Positions 26,564 through 36,007 of a stretch of 64,000 nt of DNA are shown one piece after another; the first letter of the stretch is position 1; each line of letters opens with the position of its first letter. Source of the DNA: Polaribacter sp. SA4-10 (lineage in GTDB: Bacteria; Bacteroidota; Bacteroidia; Flavobacteriales; Flavobacteriaceae); assembly GCF_002163835.1 (NCBI RefSeq), contig NZ_CP019331.1, positions 248,001 through 312,000 on the forward strand, written 5' to 3'. The notes beneath the pieces were generated by a model. That model searched no databases, had not been told where the DNA came from, and worked only from the letters and a program-made list of their open reading frames with translations. The translations under genes and the position numbers were made by a program.

Positions 26564-26890
26564 TTAAATATTTTTAAACCATTCTTGAAACTTATCTCCT
26601 AGTAATGGTACTAGTTTTTGCTGTTCTCTGAGGGCACCTAAACCACCCAATATAAAAAGTACTAAAACCCCACCTTTTCCAATATTGAAAGCTGTTAATC
26701 CAAAATATTCATAAACAATCCATTTATTTATGAAGTATAGAATGTTTAAGCCAAACGTCTGTCTAATATGAAAACTAGCAAAATAATTTCGTTTATTCTT
26801 ATTTAAAAAGAAAGCAATTGGCGCTCCAATAACTGGTATGTAACTTATAAGTGCAGCAGTTTTACCTTCTTTTATAGTATGGTTTTCCAA
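26564..26890 (-). CDS. Small DUF4870/Tic20-like membrane protein
   Basis: This 108-residue protein has three hydrophobic stretches (about 12-28, 45-62 and 74-88). The motif YFASFHIRQTFGLNI is typical of small DUF4870-like membrane proteins. It starts at a TTG (26890), the only suitable codon, 4 bp after the dihydroorotase-like gene ends. The function is unknown. Confidence 0.75.
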   Translation of the reverse strand: MENHTIKEGKTAALISYIPVIGAPIAFFLNKNKRNYFASFHIRQTFGLNILYFINKWIVYEYFGLTAFNIGKGGVLVLFILGGLGALREQQKLVPLLGDKFQEWFKNI

Positions 26891-26894
26891 TGTA

Positions 26895-28154
26895 TTATGA
26901 ATTTAAAATCAGTTGTTTGTTTGAGAAAATACCGTATGCTTTTCCTTTCATTTTTTTATTAAAAAAGGCACTATTTTTAGAGGTAGATATGGCGTGTTCT
27001 TTAGTGAACGTATATTGTTTTTCAGGATTGAAAAGTGAAATATCAGCTATTTTTCCTTCTGCAATAGAAATTGGTTCTAGGCCAAAAACTGCTCTTGGTT
27101 TAGAAGTGATACTTTCGATAAAATGGTCTAAAGCTAAAACTGAATTTATTGCGCCAAAAGCACTTTCTAAACCAATTGTTCCGTTTTTAGCTTGACTAAA
27201 TTCTACTTTTTTATGTTCTACATCAATTGGGTTGTGATCTGATGTAATTATATCAATTACGCCAGTTTTAACTGCTTTTTGCAAAGCCTTAATGTCTAAT
27301 GCTGTTCTTAGTGGTGGGTTTGTTTTAAAGTTGCTATCAAAACCATGTAATTCATCATCCGTTAAAACTAAATGATGCGCAGAAACGCTACAAGTAACTT
27401 GTAAACCTTTCTTTTTTGCATCTTTAATTAATTTAGCAGATTTTGCAGTAGAAATTGTTGGAATATGTAATTTACCTCCCGTATATTCTAGTAGAAATAA
27501 ATGGCTAGCAATTTGTAAATGTTCTGCCAAAGCAGGATTTCCTTTTAGCCCTAATTTTGTGCTATTAATTCCTTCGTTTGCAATTCCTTCTCCAGCAATA
27601 GAATTATTTTTTGGGAAGCTTAAGACTAAGCCGTTAAAATTTTGCGCGTATAAAAGTGCAATTTTCATCAAGTTGTCATTTGCAATTGGTTTATTGTAAT
27701 CACCAAAAGCAATTGCGCCAGATTGTTGCATGTCATACAATTCTGCCATTTCAACTCCTTTGCTACCTTTTGTTAAAGCTGCAATTGGGTATAATTTTGT
27801 AGCAAAACCATTCGCTTTGTTAATTAGGAATTCTACAGCAGATTTGTTATCTATTACAGGATTTGAGTTTGCATTTACAGCAACAGCAGTAAAACCGCTT
27901 TTTGCAGCAACATTTAACCCGTTTTTAATAGTTTCTCTTTCTTCATAACCGGGTTCTCCAAAAGAAACACTTGTGTCAAACCAGCCACAAGAAACATGTA
28001 AATTTTCTTGTGCTACAATTTGATAATCTTTCTTTTCTGAAATAGAATTTTCAATTTTATTGATTTTACCGTCAATAATTAAAATGTCTTTTTTTTGATT
28101 GTGATATGGGCTTGAAGAGTCTATAATCGTTGCCGATTTTATAAGCGTGGTCAT
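26895..28154 (-). CDS. Dihydroorotase-like protein with a degenerate metal site
   Basis: This 419-residue protein has the overall layout of a class I dihydroorotase, including VSAHHLVLTDDELHGFDSNFKTNPPLR and TSDHNPID. But the DxHxH motif that binds the metal is replaced by D60-T-S-V-S64, and the next metal histidine (in HVST of active enzymes) is T233. H260/H261 and D306 remain. It is therefore probably not a working dihydroorotase; it may be a structural partner of the pyrimidine pathway, like inactive PyrC homologues known elsewhere. A true pyrC would have to lie outside this window. It overlaps the BatA-like gene by 4 bp. Confidence 0.85.
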   Translation of the reverse strand: MTTLIKSATIIDSSSPYHNQKKDILIIDGKINKIENSISEKKDYQIVAQENLHVSCGWFDTSVSFGEPGYEERETIKNGLNVAAKSGFTAVAVNANSNPVIDNKSAVEFLINKANGFATKLYPIAALTKGSKGVEMAELYDMQQSGAIAFGDYNKPIANDNLMKIALLYAQNFNGLVLSFPKNNSIAGEGIANEGINSTKLGLKGNPALAEHLQIASHLFLLEYTGGKLHIPTISTAKSAKLIKDAKKKGLQVTCSVSAHHLVLTDDELHGFDSNFKTNPPLRTALDIKALQKAVKTGVIDIITSDHNPIDVEHKKVEFSQAKNGTIGLESAFGAINSVLALDHFIESITSKPRAVFGLEPISIAEGKIADISLFNPEKQYTFTKEHAISTSKNSAFFNKKMKGKAYGIFSNKQLILNS

Positions 28155-30100
28155 GGTTTATAGAATTTTAAAATCAAAATTTCTAAGAACAAAGATACAA
28201 TTGCCAAAGCTAAAAACCATTTCCAAATTGAATGAACTTCATTTTTTTTGTTTATTTCTTGAAAGACATCTTTTATGGATGAAGAAATTGTAATGTTCTT
28301 ATTTGTTTTCTGTAGTTTATTAATATCCATAAAGGTTAATAAGCTTTCCTCTTTTGGATAATTAAAAGCAAGTGTATTAATAGTTTCTTTGTCTTTTAAA
28401 ATAGTGTAAAACCCTGAAGTTAAATGCTGGTCTCTTATAGTGATGCTTACTTTGTTTTGAAAATTTTGTTGAAGCGGGATAAATGAATTTTCTGAATTAG
28501 AAATGGTTAAAATTTCATCTTTGACTAATTTAGTCTCAATGTCAATTTTGTTTTCTTCATTTATTATATAGTATAGTTGCGTGTGTTTGAAGCTTAATTT
28601 CCCAAAATTATAAAAAACGGGCACTATTAAAGGTGATTTAAAGAAGTTGCTATTCTTTTTGTTAAGCGAACTAGAGATCCAATAAATACTACTTTTACTG
28701 GTTTTAATTTGAGATATAAATGAACTGCCGTTTTCAAAAGATACAATATTACTACTATTTTTTGAAGAAATAGGGTAGTAGCTTTCTACTTTAGGATATT
28801 GAAAATTAGTAACTTTTTTAGAAAATACATTATTAAATAATGGATGACTGTAATTAATATTGGTGATTTTTAAAGTGTCTTTCTTTTTTGATTTGATTTC
28901 TGCTGTAACTATTTTTTTGAGAAATGAATTGTACGAATTTATGTTAGAAATCTCACTTGGAATTATTACTAAATTTCCTCCATTTTCAGAGAAATTTACT
29001 AAGCTTTTAGAAATGATTTCAGGAATATATTCTAGTTCATTTAAAATAATTAATTGCTGTTTTGGGATGTCATTATAGTTTACATTTTGTATTGTTGAAC
29101 TAGTGAAATTAAATTCTTTTTTGTTGTAAATTTTAGGTAAAAAATTGGCTTCTTTTCCTATGGATAGAATGACGATTTTTTGGGTGGAATTTAGATTGAA
29201 ATAAAAGGTGTTGTCAAAAGAGAAAGTATCGTTTAAAGTTATTTTAATTTTCCCTAAAAAATTACCTTGATTTTGAATCGTAAATTGAATTATTTTTTTT
29301 CTATCTTCGTCGATAGAGAAGGATTGTTTACTTGTTAAATTTTCTTTATTAAAAATTGCAATAGGTATGTTGTTTTTAGCAGCTCCTTGATTTTTTATAA
29401 TAACATTTACTGTGAAATTGGTTGTGTTCGTATTGCTAATAAATACACTATCTATAGAAATGTTGTTTTTTTGTGAAGCTGCTAGTTTAATAGCTGAAAA
29501 AGGAAGTGTTACATTTGTAAACTTATTAATGTAAGTATTCTGAAAATCAGATATTAATATATTTTTAGTTAAAGTATTTATTTTACTTTTATTTTGATTA
29601 TTAATTTTAAGAAAAACCGTTGATATATCTAAATGTTTTGAGGTGTTCTTTACCTTTATAAGAATATTTTTAAGCTCTTTTTTATTGATTTCTGAGTAAT
29701 ATTCTGAGTTAGTTTGCAAAGAATAAGTATCTTGATCAGCAGCATTTTCTATAATTTCTTTTGCTGAAACTTGTAATAAATTACCTTTCTCTCCTTTGGT
29801 GTTTGTACTTAAAGAATTGTCTAAATAGATGTAAGTGTGTTGTTTTTTATTTGTTTTTTTGTCGCTAAAATAAGGTTGAGAAAAAGCAAAAAGTATCGCT
29901 GTAAATAAGAGTAGTCTTGTGGCTAAAATTAACCATTTTTTTATGCGAGAACTTTTGCGCGTTTCTTGAGCCAATTTCTGTAAAAAAGCAACGTTTGTAA
30001 AAGGTGTTTTTACAAACTTTTGCAATTGAAAAAGATGCACTAGAACAGGGATGATTAGTAGTGCTAAAAAGTATAGAATTTCTGGGTTTTTAAACTGCAT
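28151..30100 (-). CDS. BatA-domain membrane protein
   Basis: Starting at the ATG at 30100 (a TTG lies one codon upstream), this 649-residue protein begins QFKNPEILYFLALLIIPVLVHLFQL, the hallmark of the aerotolerance-regulator N-terminal domain. A second transmembrane segment is near 58-78. The extracytoplasmic part starts with a von Willebrand-like TYIYLDNSLST and is otherwise beta-rich. A last transmembrane helix (about 627-645) precedes the C terminus. It is found in Bacteroidota next to the same dihydroorotase-like gene, suggesting a shared role. The precise function is unknown. Confidence 0.88.
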   Translation of the reverse strand: MQFKNPEILYFLALLIIPVLVHLFQLQKFVKTPFTNVAFLQKLAQETRKSSRIKKWLILATRLLLFTAILFAFSQPYFSDKKTNKKQHTYIYLDNSLSTNTKGEKGNLLQVSAKEIIENAADQDTYSLQTNSEYYSEINKKELKNILIKVKNTSKHLDISTVFLKINNQNKSKINTLTKNILISDFQNTYINKFTNVTLPFSAIKLAASQKNNISIDSVFISNTNTTNFTVNVIIKNQGAAKNNIPIAIFNKENLTSKQSFSIDEDRKKIIQFTIQNQGNFLGKIKITLNDTFSFDNTFYFNLNSTQKIVILSIGKEANFLPKIYNKKEFNFTSSTIQNVNYNDIPKQQLIILNELEYIPEIISKSLVNFSENGGNLVIIPSEISNINSYNSFLKKIVTAEIKSKKKDTLKITNINYSHPLFNNVFSKKVTNFQYPKVESYYPISSKNSSNIVSFENGSSFISQIKTSKSSIYWISSSLNKKNSNFFKSPLIVPVFYNFGKLSFKHTQLYYIINEENKIDIETKLVKDEILTISNSENSFIPLQQNFQNKVSITIRDQHLTSGFYTILKDKETINTLAFNYPKEESLLTFMDINKLQKTNKNITISSSIKDVFQEINKKNEVHSIWKWFLALAIVSLFLEILILKFYKP

Positions 30101-30111
30101 CAAAAAATAAA

Positions 30112-31596
30112 TTAATATTTAGCCGGTCCAATATTTCTTGAACTTTTTTTAATAAAAACACGTAAATCTTCGTTCGATTTTTCTAAATCTTCTTTACGCA
30201 AATACATCATATGTCCACTTCTGTAGCCTTTAAAACTCATTCTGTTTTTCATTTTTCCACTAGGATCAATTTTTCCCATGGTGTATTTTGCAACAGAATA
30301 TGTAGTTGCACCATCATAGTATCCAGACTGCACTAAAAGGTGCAAGTACGGATTACTAGCCATCGCTTTTCGCAAGCTTTCACGCGCATCTTCATTTTCA
30401 AAATCCCAAGTACCAACAGGGCCAAACATATTGTATTTTACATCCGTTTTAAACTTTAGAATATTTTGTGTGTAGTAGTTTATTGCCGGCGTAAAAGAAT
30501 GCAGCCAAGAGGTTAGTTCTGGACTATAATCTGGCCTTGTGCCAATTTCTTGTCTATCAATTCCTAAATATCTACTGTCTAATCGTCCAATAGTTTTTCC
30601 ATTGGTATCACGTAAAAGTTCTTTCCAGAAGAAGCTTGGTTTCATTTCTAAATTCTGCTGTAATAAAACACCTTTTTTAATTCCTGTAAATCGAGCCATT
30701 TTCTCAGCAACACGATTTCTTTCTGCATCAGAAATGTTCCCTCCTTTTGATACTGCTGGAAGAAGTTCATTATAAGAAAAAAGTTCTGCCATTGGTAAAA
30801 TTTCTTCTAAATCTTTCTGCTGAAGATCTTCAGGTAACATTTTATGATACCAGGCAGTTGCTGTAAAATATGGTAAATTCATAGCAATATCTTCTGAACC
30901 ACTAGATCTAATAATTTTATAATCTGCAGGTGAAACCATAATTACTCCGTTTAAATACATCCATTGTCTGCTCTGTAATTCATTTGCTAGCTGCATAACA
31001 CGGGTACCTCCATAGCTTTCTCCAATAATATATTTAGGTGATAACCAACGATTATTTCGTGTCATAAAGGTGGTTAACCAATCTGCTAAATATTTTGCAT
31101 CAGCATTTACACCAAAGAAGTATTTCTCATCTATTTTTTCTCCTTTTTCTATCACAGGACGCGAATAACCAGTATTAACTGGGTTTATAAAAACAATATC
31201 TGCTTCGTCTAAAATAGAATATGGGTTGTCCTTTATTCCATAAGGTTGTATTGGATTTCCTTCGTCATCAATTTTTAAAATTTTGGGACCAGTATATGCA
31301 ATATGCATCCAAACAGAGGCAGATCCTGGACCTCCATTAAAAGACATTATAATCGGCCTTTTAGATTTATCTTTAATGTCAGTTCTTGAATAATAAGTAT
31401 AATATAAAGAGGCAACAATTTTTCCAGTACTGTTCCAAACAGGTTGCATACCGGTTATCGCTTTATATGGAATTTTTTTTCCTTTAATTGTAACTGAATT
31501 TAAAGTAACAATTGTTGTGTCTAATGGAATTCTGTTGTCTTGAGCACTGGAAGAAAAGCTAAGAAAAAAAAGAATAAAATAGGTGTATATTTTCAT
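30112..31596 (-). CDS. Serine carboxypeptidase (S10 family)
   Basis: This 494-residue secreted peptidase has a signal peptide (residues 1-19, ending SSSAQ). It has the S10 oxyanion motif NGGPGSASVWMH, the nucleophile S194 in GESYGGTR, a catalytic aspartate in SGYYDGATTY and the catalytic histidine in RSGHMMY. It should remove C-terminal residues from peptides in the periplasm. It lies in the leftward run, 11 bp before the BatA-like gene. Confidence 0.92.
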   Translation of the reverse strand: MKIYTYFILFFLSFSSSAQDNRIPLDTTIVTLNSVTIKGKKIPYKAITGMQPVWNSTGKIVASLYYTYYSRTDIKDKSKRPIIMSFNGGPGSASVWMHIAYTGPKILKIDDEGNPIQPYGIKDNPYSILDEADIVFINPVNTGYSRPVIEKGEKIDEKYFFGVNADAKYLADWLTTFMTRNNRWLSPKYIIGESYGGTRVMQLANELQSRQWMYLNGVIMVSPADYKIIRSSGSEDIAMNLPYFTATAWYHKMLPEDLQQKDLEEILPMAELFSYNELLPAVSKGGNISDAERNRVAEKMARFTGIKKGVLLQQNLEMKPSFFWKELLRDTNGKTIGRLDSRYLGIDRQEIGTRPDYSPELTSWLHSFTPAINYYTQNILKFKTDVKYNMFGPVGTWDFENEDARESLRKAMASNPYLHLLVQSGYYDGATTYSVAKYTMGKIDPSGKMKNRMSFKGYRSGHMMYLRKEDLEKSNEDLRVFIKKSSRNIGPAKY

Positions 31597-31666
31597 TTTG
31601 TAAAAATTTTAGATAGACCAATTTATTACAATTAAAGCAATATTTAAAACAGTTGTTAATTTCTTA

Positions 31667-32431
31667 TTAAAACTTTTCAAAAACGCCTAAACCAAATAAT
31701 GCAAAATCGTATTTCACAGGATCTTTTTTGTCTAAATTACGTAAGTTTTTGTCTAATTCAGCAACAGCTTTCCAATCATTTTGAGTTCTTAAAAGTAGTT
31801 TTAATTTTCTAGCTACATTGCCAGAATGTACATCTAAAGGACAAGATAAGTTTGCTGGATTGTGTTTTTGCCAAAGACCAAAATCTACACCAGCTTTATC
31901 GCTTCTAACCATCCAACGTAAAAACATATTTATACGTTTAGCGGCAGAATTTTTTAATGGATCAGAAATATGTTTTTGTGTTCTTTGTTGGTGTAGAACT
32001 TCAAAAAAAACATTTTTGAATTCAGAAATTGTTGTTTGATATGTAGTTGAATTGTCTTTAATGGAAAGAATACTTTCTAGACCATCATGGTTTTTATAGA
32101 TATGTTGTAATGATTTAATAAACTGTTGTAAATCTATATTATTAAAAGTTCTGTGAACAAAGTTGTTTAGAGTTTCTAAATCTTTTTCTTGATGGTTTAA
32201 AACAAAATCATAAGGAGAATTGTCTAATAAATCCATCATTTTAGACGCATTTTTAATAATCATGGTTCTGTTTCCCCAAGAAATAATAGCTGTTAAAAAA
32301 GCCGCTATTTCAATATCTTCTTTTAAAGAAAAACGATGTGGAATTTGAATTGGATCTGACTCAATAAATTTTGGATTGTTATATAAAACAACTTTTTCGT
32401 CTAAGAATTCTTTGAGTTCTTTTTTTGTCAT
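31667..32431 (-). CDS. TIGR02757 family protein
   Basis: From the ATG at 32431 (the longer reading needs a TTG one codon earlier), this 254-residue protein shows the conserved blocks IPHRFSLKEDIEIAAFLTAI, SWGNR, NMFLRWMVRSDKAGVDFGLW and LDVHSGNVARKL. The LDVHSGNVARKL part resembles helix-hairpin-helix DNA glycosylases, but no catalytic assignment is safe. It is cytoplasmic. It follows lolD with a 5-bp gap, so the two are co-transcribed. Confidence 0.85.
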   Translation of the reverse strand: MTKKELKEFLDEKVVLYNNPKFIESDPIQIPHRFSLKEDIEIAAFLTAIISWGNRTMIIKNASKMMDLLDNSPYDFVLNHQEKDLETLNNFVHRTFNNIDLQQFIKSLQHIYKNHDGLESILSIKDNSTTYQTTISEFKNVFFEVLHQQRTQKHISDPLKNSAAKRINMFLRWMVRSDKAGVDFGLWQKHNPANLSCPLDVHSGNVARKLKLLLRTQNDWKAVAELDKNLRNLDKKDPVKYDFALFGLGVFEKF

Positions 32432-32436
32432 CAATA

Positions 32437-33105
32437 TTAATTGTTTTCAAGAATTTTTCCATCTTTCATTATTAATTTTCTGTCTGCCATTTCTGCAAGT
32501 TCTTCATTGTGCGTAACAAGTACAAATGTTTGTCCAAATTCATCACGAAGTTTAAAAAATAGTTCATGTAAGTTTTTTGCAGATTCACTATCTAAATTTC
32601 CACTTGGTTCATCGGCTAAAATTACTGCTGGATTATTAATTAATGCTCTAGCTACTGCAACACGTTGTTGCTCTCCTCCAGAAAGTTCATTTGGTTTGTG
32701 GTTCATTCTGTGCGATAAGCCCAGAAAATCAAGAATCTCTTTAGCTCTTTTTTCGGTTTCTTGTTTTGGTTTTTTACCAATAAATGCAGGAATACATACG
32801 TTTTCTAATGCTGTAAATTCTGGTAATAATTGATGAAATTGAAAGATAAAACCAATGTGATTATTTCTAAACGAAGAGAGCTCTTTGTCTGACAAGTCTT
32901 TTAAAGACATTTGATTAATGGATAATTCGAAGTTTTGTTCTTTTAGAGGTTTGTCTAAAGTACCCAAAATTTGAAGTAATGTTGTTTTTCCTGCGCCTGA
33001 TGGACCAACAATAGCAACAATTTCACCTTTTTTGATGTGTAAATCAACTCCTTTTAAAACCTCTACATCACCATAATATTTGTGAATATTTTTACCAATA
33101 ATCAT
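32437..33105 (-). CDS. lolD: ABC transporter ATPase, LolD type
   Basis: This 222-residue ATPase has Walker [10 protein letters not shown], the LolD/MacB-type Q-loop [16 protein letters not shown], signature LSGGEQQ, Walker B VILADEP and the H-loop LVTHN. This profile fits the subfamily that powers lipoprotein release to the outer membrane (LolCDE) or similar extrusion. No permease gene is next to it. A predicted -7 box lies at 33122-33129. Confidence 0.9.
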   Translation of the reverse strand: MIIGKNIHKYYGDVEVLKGVDLHIKKGEIVAIVGPSGAGKTTLLQILGTLDKPLKEQNFELSINQMSLKDLSDKELSSFRNNHIGFIFQFHQLLPEFTALENVCIPAFIGKKPKQETEKRAKEILDFLGLSHRMNHKPNELSGGEQQRVAVARALINNPAVILADEPSGNLDSESAKNLHELFFKLRDEFGQTFVLVTHNEELAEMADRKLIMKDGKILENN

Positions 33106-33121
33106 ATATAAAACTTTGAAC

Positions 33122-33129
33122 CAAAAGTA
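33122..33129 (-). promoter_or_regulatory. Predicted -7 box (TACTTTTG) of lolD
   Basis: TACTTTTG on the minus strand fits TAnnTTTG and lies 16 nt before the lolD ATG. It sits directly after the T run of the DUF5916 gene terminator. Confidence 0.55.
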
Positions 33130-33170
33130 TAAAAAAGAAATCAGAAATACATTGCTGTACTTCTGATTTC
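33130..33170 (-). terminator. Terminator of the DUF5916 gene
   Basis: GAAATCAGAA (33137-33146) pairs with TTCTGATTTC (33161-33170). After a one-base mismatch, TAC and GTA extend the stem to a 6-nt loop. On the minus strand a T run follows. Confidence 0.82.
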
Positions 33171-33201
33171 AACTCAAATTATTAAATAGCCATTAAAAAA
33201 A

Positions 33202-35688
33202 TTAGAATATTTTTTTAATTTTATTATAGTCTATGAAATATACAAGCCTTACAGAAAATATATGGCTTTGTGATTGTTCAAAGAGATTATTTAAATTGTT
33301 GAAAAAATCTAAGTTAGAATTGGAGTCTTCATTAAATATTGAGTTTCTATAAAATGCAATTAACTGACTTCCAGGAGCAAATTGCCAAATGTAATTCAAG
33401 TCGATATTCCAACTATTAAAGTTGATGTCTTCACCTGTATAATCATTATTTGTATCTAAGTTTCCGTCTGCATTTAAGTTGTGGTAACTGTTGTACTTAA
33501 CAGCGCCCCAATAATGTCTAAAACTTAATGATAAAGAGGAGTTTGTACTAAAGTTATACTTTCCTGAAATTGAATTTGTATAATTTTTACGATCTCTCAT
33601 TCCAAAAATGATGTTTGTAGCATCCTCATCAACATAACCTTGATCATCCTTTGTTTTATTGAAATTTAACCTGTAACGTAAAGAAATTTTATTTGTAAAT
33701 CGAAAACGAGGAGCAAAGCTAAAACCATAACCAGACTTTGGGTTGTTACTATAACTTGTATAATAAGCATTTGCATTTAATTCTAATTTCTTTTGAGAAT
33801 TTGTAGAAATATATCCGCTAATATTTTTTCTTTCAGGCTGTAAAAAATAGATACCACTTGTGGAGCCTTGTCTTGGTTCAAAGAAATCTTTTTCTTCTGA
33901 TTCGTAGTTTAAATTTCCACCAAATGAAAAACGTTTTTTTGTTTGGGCGTCAAAGTTTGTTCTAATATTATAACCAGTAAATGTTCCTGAGAAATGTTGA
34001 AAATTTAATCGATTCGTAAAATTAATGCTATATCTATTGTATTTTTTTGTCGGCTGTAAAGTTCTCCATCCCGCTTTTCCGTAGATTGTTTGTCTGTTAT
34101 TTCTAAATTGAATCCCAAAATCATTTGGGTTGTAATCTTTACTTACGGCGTAATATCCTGCTTCCCAGTTCCAGTGTCCGGAATTATAACCAATACTGGT
34201 GTCATAATTATAACCATTGTTTGGGTTCTCTTTATCATCAGAAATAGCGGTCATTTTAAATGATCCATCTACATTGTATTTGCTATCTTTAGTTTCTATA
34301 TGCCAATCTAAAGCTGTTGCATTAGCATCTCTAAAGCGCCCATCACGCGTAACATTTGTATTGATTAAAGAAACTGTAGAGTTTTGATTAAACTGTTGAT
34401 CTAAGACTAAAATATTGTAATTTGTAAAAGGACTAATAACTTCTTTTCTGTTTGTAATAGTCTCATTGGTTGTACTTCCATTTATTTGCTCAGTTTTAGT
34501 TCTAATGGTAGCATCTGTCTTCTCTGTAATTGCATTGAAAAAACCGATACCTAAACCTTTTTTTGTTCTTCCAGAAATTTTTACGGCATTTAACATAGAA
34601 ACTTTACCAGGGTAATCTATAATTTCTTCTGTAACTCTTTTACCATCTGTATCAAAGTTAGTTTGTTCTACTAATGTTGAAGACACATCGAATTGATCAA
34701 TTGGAGCGGCACCAATTCTTCTAGAGTAAAACAATCTACCAATATTAAAAAGTTCTGTTCCTTCAGTAAAAAACTGTCTTTGCTCTGTAAAACGCTGTTC
34801 AAAAGGACCAAGGTTTAAAACCACATCATCAAAACCAACTTGACTAAAATCCGGTATCAAAGTAGCATCTAATGTAAAACTTTCTGTTAAACCATATTTT
34901 ATATCCATACCTGCACTCCAATTAAAATCTGTATTTCCTTCAAAAGTTGTAGATGCTGCAGATGCATAAGGATATAAATTTAATCTTGTTGGTGGTTTAA
35001 TGTCTCTAAAATTTGTTATTAAGCCATCATATTGTGTCCATCTTCCAACAGAATTATCAATATGCGTCCAACTATGTTTCTCGTTTAATTTTTCTAGTCT
35101 TCTATGAAAATTAAAACCCCAAGATTGTATCGGTTCATTTGCAAAACGAATTGCTCTATATGGAATTTTCATTTCTACATTCCAACCTTTCTCTGTTATT
35201 TTGGCGGCACTTTTCCAAACAGCGCTCCAATTAAAGTCTTCACGACCATTTGATATTTTTGCATCTGCTTGGTTTCCTGTGCTCTGAACAACAAATTCAA
35301 AAGGATTTTGACCATCATCATTCGGATTAATAGTCACTAAAAAGAAATCTGCTTGACTAAAATTATCTCTAGTAGCAAATTCTCTTGGAATGCCTATAGG
35401 ATCTGGATCTAACATCATTGCAGAAATATATATTGCATCATCATCATAAATAACTTTTGCGGTAGTTTGATACTCATCAGAAACAAGTTCTCCGTTGGCA
35501 GGTCTAAAAACAACAAAATTTGTACAAACTATTGCATTTTTCCAAACATTATCATCTAAAATTCCATCAATTTTTGGTGCTTTTTTAACTCTTGTAGTTT
35601 TAATTGTTTTTCTATTTTGTTCATTTTGACTAGATAATTTAGTGGAAAAAAAAACAAGAATAAATAATAATAATAACTTATTTGTCAT
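33202..35688 (-). CDS. DUF5916 outer-membrane protein with CBM9-like N-terminal domain
   Basis: From the ATG at 35688 (an earlier ATG at 35715 gives nine extra residues before the signal) this is an 828-residue protein with a signal peptide ending LSSQ. Its N-terminal part (about 30-200), from KIDGILDDNVWKNA to IPYRAIRFAN, is a carbohydrate-binding CBM9-like beta-sandwich. The rest (about 230-828) is a long beta-rich, barrel-like region with many aromatic strands and a terminal VRLVYFIDY, as in DUF5916. It may take part in polysaccharide or metabolite handling at the outer membrane. No SusC/D partner is near. Confidence 0.85.
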   Translation of the reverse strand: MTNKLLLLFILVFFSTKLSSQNEQNRKTIKTTRVKKAPKIDGILDDNVWKNAIVCTNFVVFRPANGELVSDEYQTTAKVIYDDDAIYISAMMLDPDPIGIPREFATRDNFSQADFFLVTINPNDDGQNPFEFVVQSTGNQADAKISNGREDFNWSAVWKSAAKITEKGWNVEMKIPYRAIRFANEPIQSWGFNFHRRLEKLNEKHSWTHIDNSVGRWTQYDGLITNFRDIKPPTRLNLYPYASAASTTFEGNTDFNWSAGMDIKYGLTESFTLDATLIPDFSQVGFDDVVLNLGPFEQRFTEQRQFFTEGTELFNIGRLFYSRRIGAAPIDQFDVSSTLVEQTNFDTDGKRVTEEIIDYPGKVSMLNAVKISGRTKKGLGIGFFNAITEKTDATIRTKTEQINGSTTNETITNRKEVISPFTNYNILVLDQQFNQNSTVSLINTNVTRDGRFRDANATALDWHIETKDSKYNVDGSFKMTAISDDKENPNNGYNYDTSIGYNSGHWNWEAGYYAVSKDYNPNDFGIQFRNNRQTIYGKAGWRTLQPTKKYNRYSINFTNRLNFQHFSGTFTGYNIRTNFDAQTKKRFSFGGNLNYESEEKDFFEPRQGSTSGIYFLQPERKNISGYISTNSQKKLELNANAYYTSYSNNPKSGYGFSFAPRFRFTNKISLRYRLNFNKTKDDQGYVDEDATNIIFGMRDRKNYTNSISGKYNFSTNSSLSLSFRHYWGAVKYNSYHNLNADGNLDTNNDYTGEDINFNSWNIDLNYIWQFAPGSQLIAFYRNSIFNEDSNSNLDFFNNLNNLFEQSQSHIFSVRLVYFIDYNKIKKIF

Positions 35689-35719
35689 ATTAATTCGTCG
35701 ATTGTACATAAACACAATG

Positions 35720-35727
35720 CAAAAGTA
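35720..35727 (-). promoter_or_regulatory. Predicted -7 box (TACTTTTG) of the DUF5916 gene
   Basis: TACTTTTG on the minus strand fits TAnnTTTG, 31 nt before the ATG at 35688. Confidence 0.5.
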
Positions 35728-35977
35728 TTGGTCCTTTTGGTGGGGAAATCATAAAATCATGTTAATTTGTTTAAAAGACATCACAAAATTCAGATTGTTA
35801 CAAGAGGTAAATATTACATATATCTTAAATAAGATGTTTGTGTAATTTGTAAGCTATTATTAAAAATATTAATATGAGATGATGTAGATTTCAATTAGGG
35901 AAAAAGCCATATAAGAGTTAATAATTTTTTATTTTATAATTTCTTGAATAATTTATAAACTTTCATCTTTGAATTTG

Positions 35978-35985
35978 TATTTTTG
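35978..35985 (+). promoter_or_regulatory. Predicted -7 box (TATTTTTG) of sucC
   Basis: TATTTTTG fits TAnnTTTG and lies 22 nt before the sucC ATG at 36008. This supports that start over the TTG at 35969, which lies upstream of the box. Confidence 0.55.
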
Positions 35986-36007
35986 TCTCCGTTTTAAACA
36001 TTTACAA

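Larger units (their letters stand above)
35689..36007. other. 319-bp intergenic region
   Basis: This divergent spacer between the DUF5916 gene and sucC holds the predicted -7 boxes of both genes (35720-35727 and 35978-35985). A 67-codon plus-strand reading frame inside it has no recognisable features and is ignored. I see no repeat or RNA structure in it. Confidence 0.6.

Noticed and set aside
35642..35845. 67-codon plus-strand frame upstream of sucC
   Set aside because: Low-complexity asparagine run from the opposite gene's signal region, no promoter or recognisable product.
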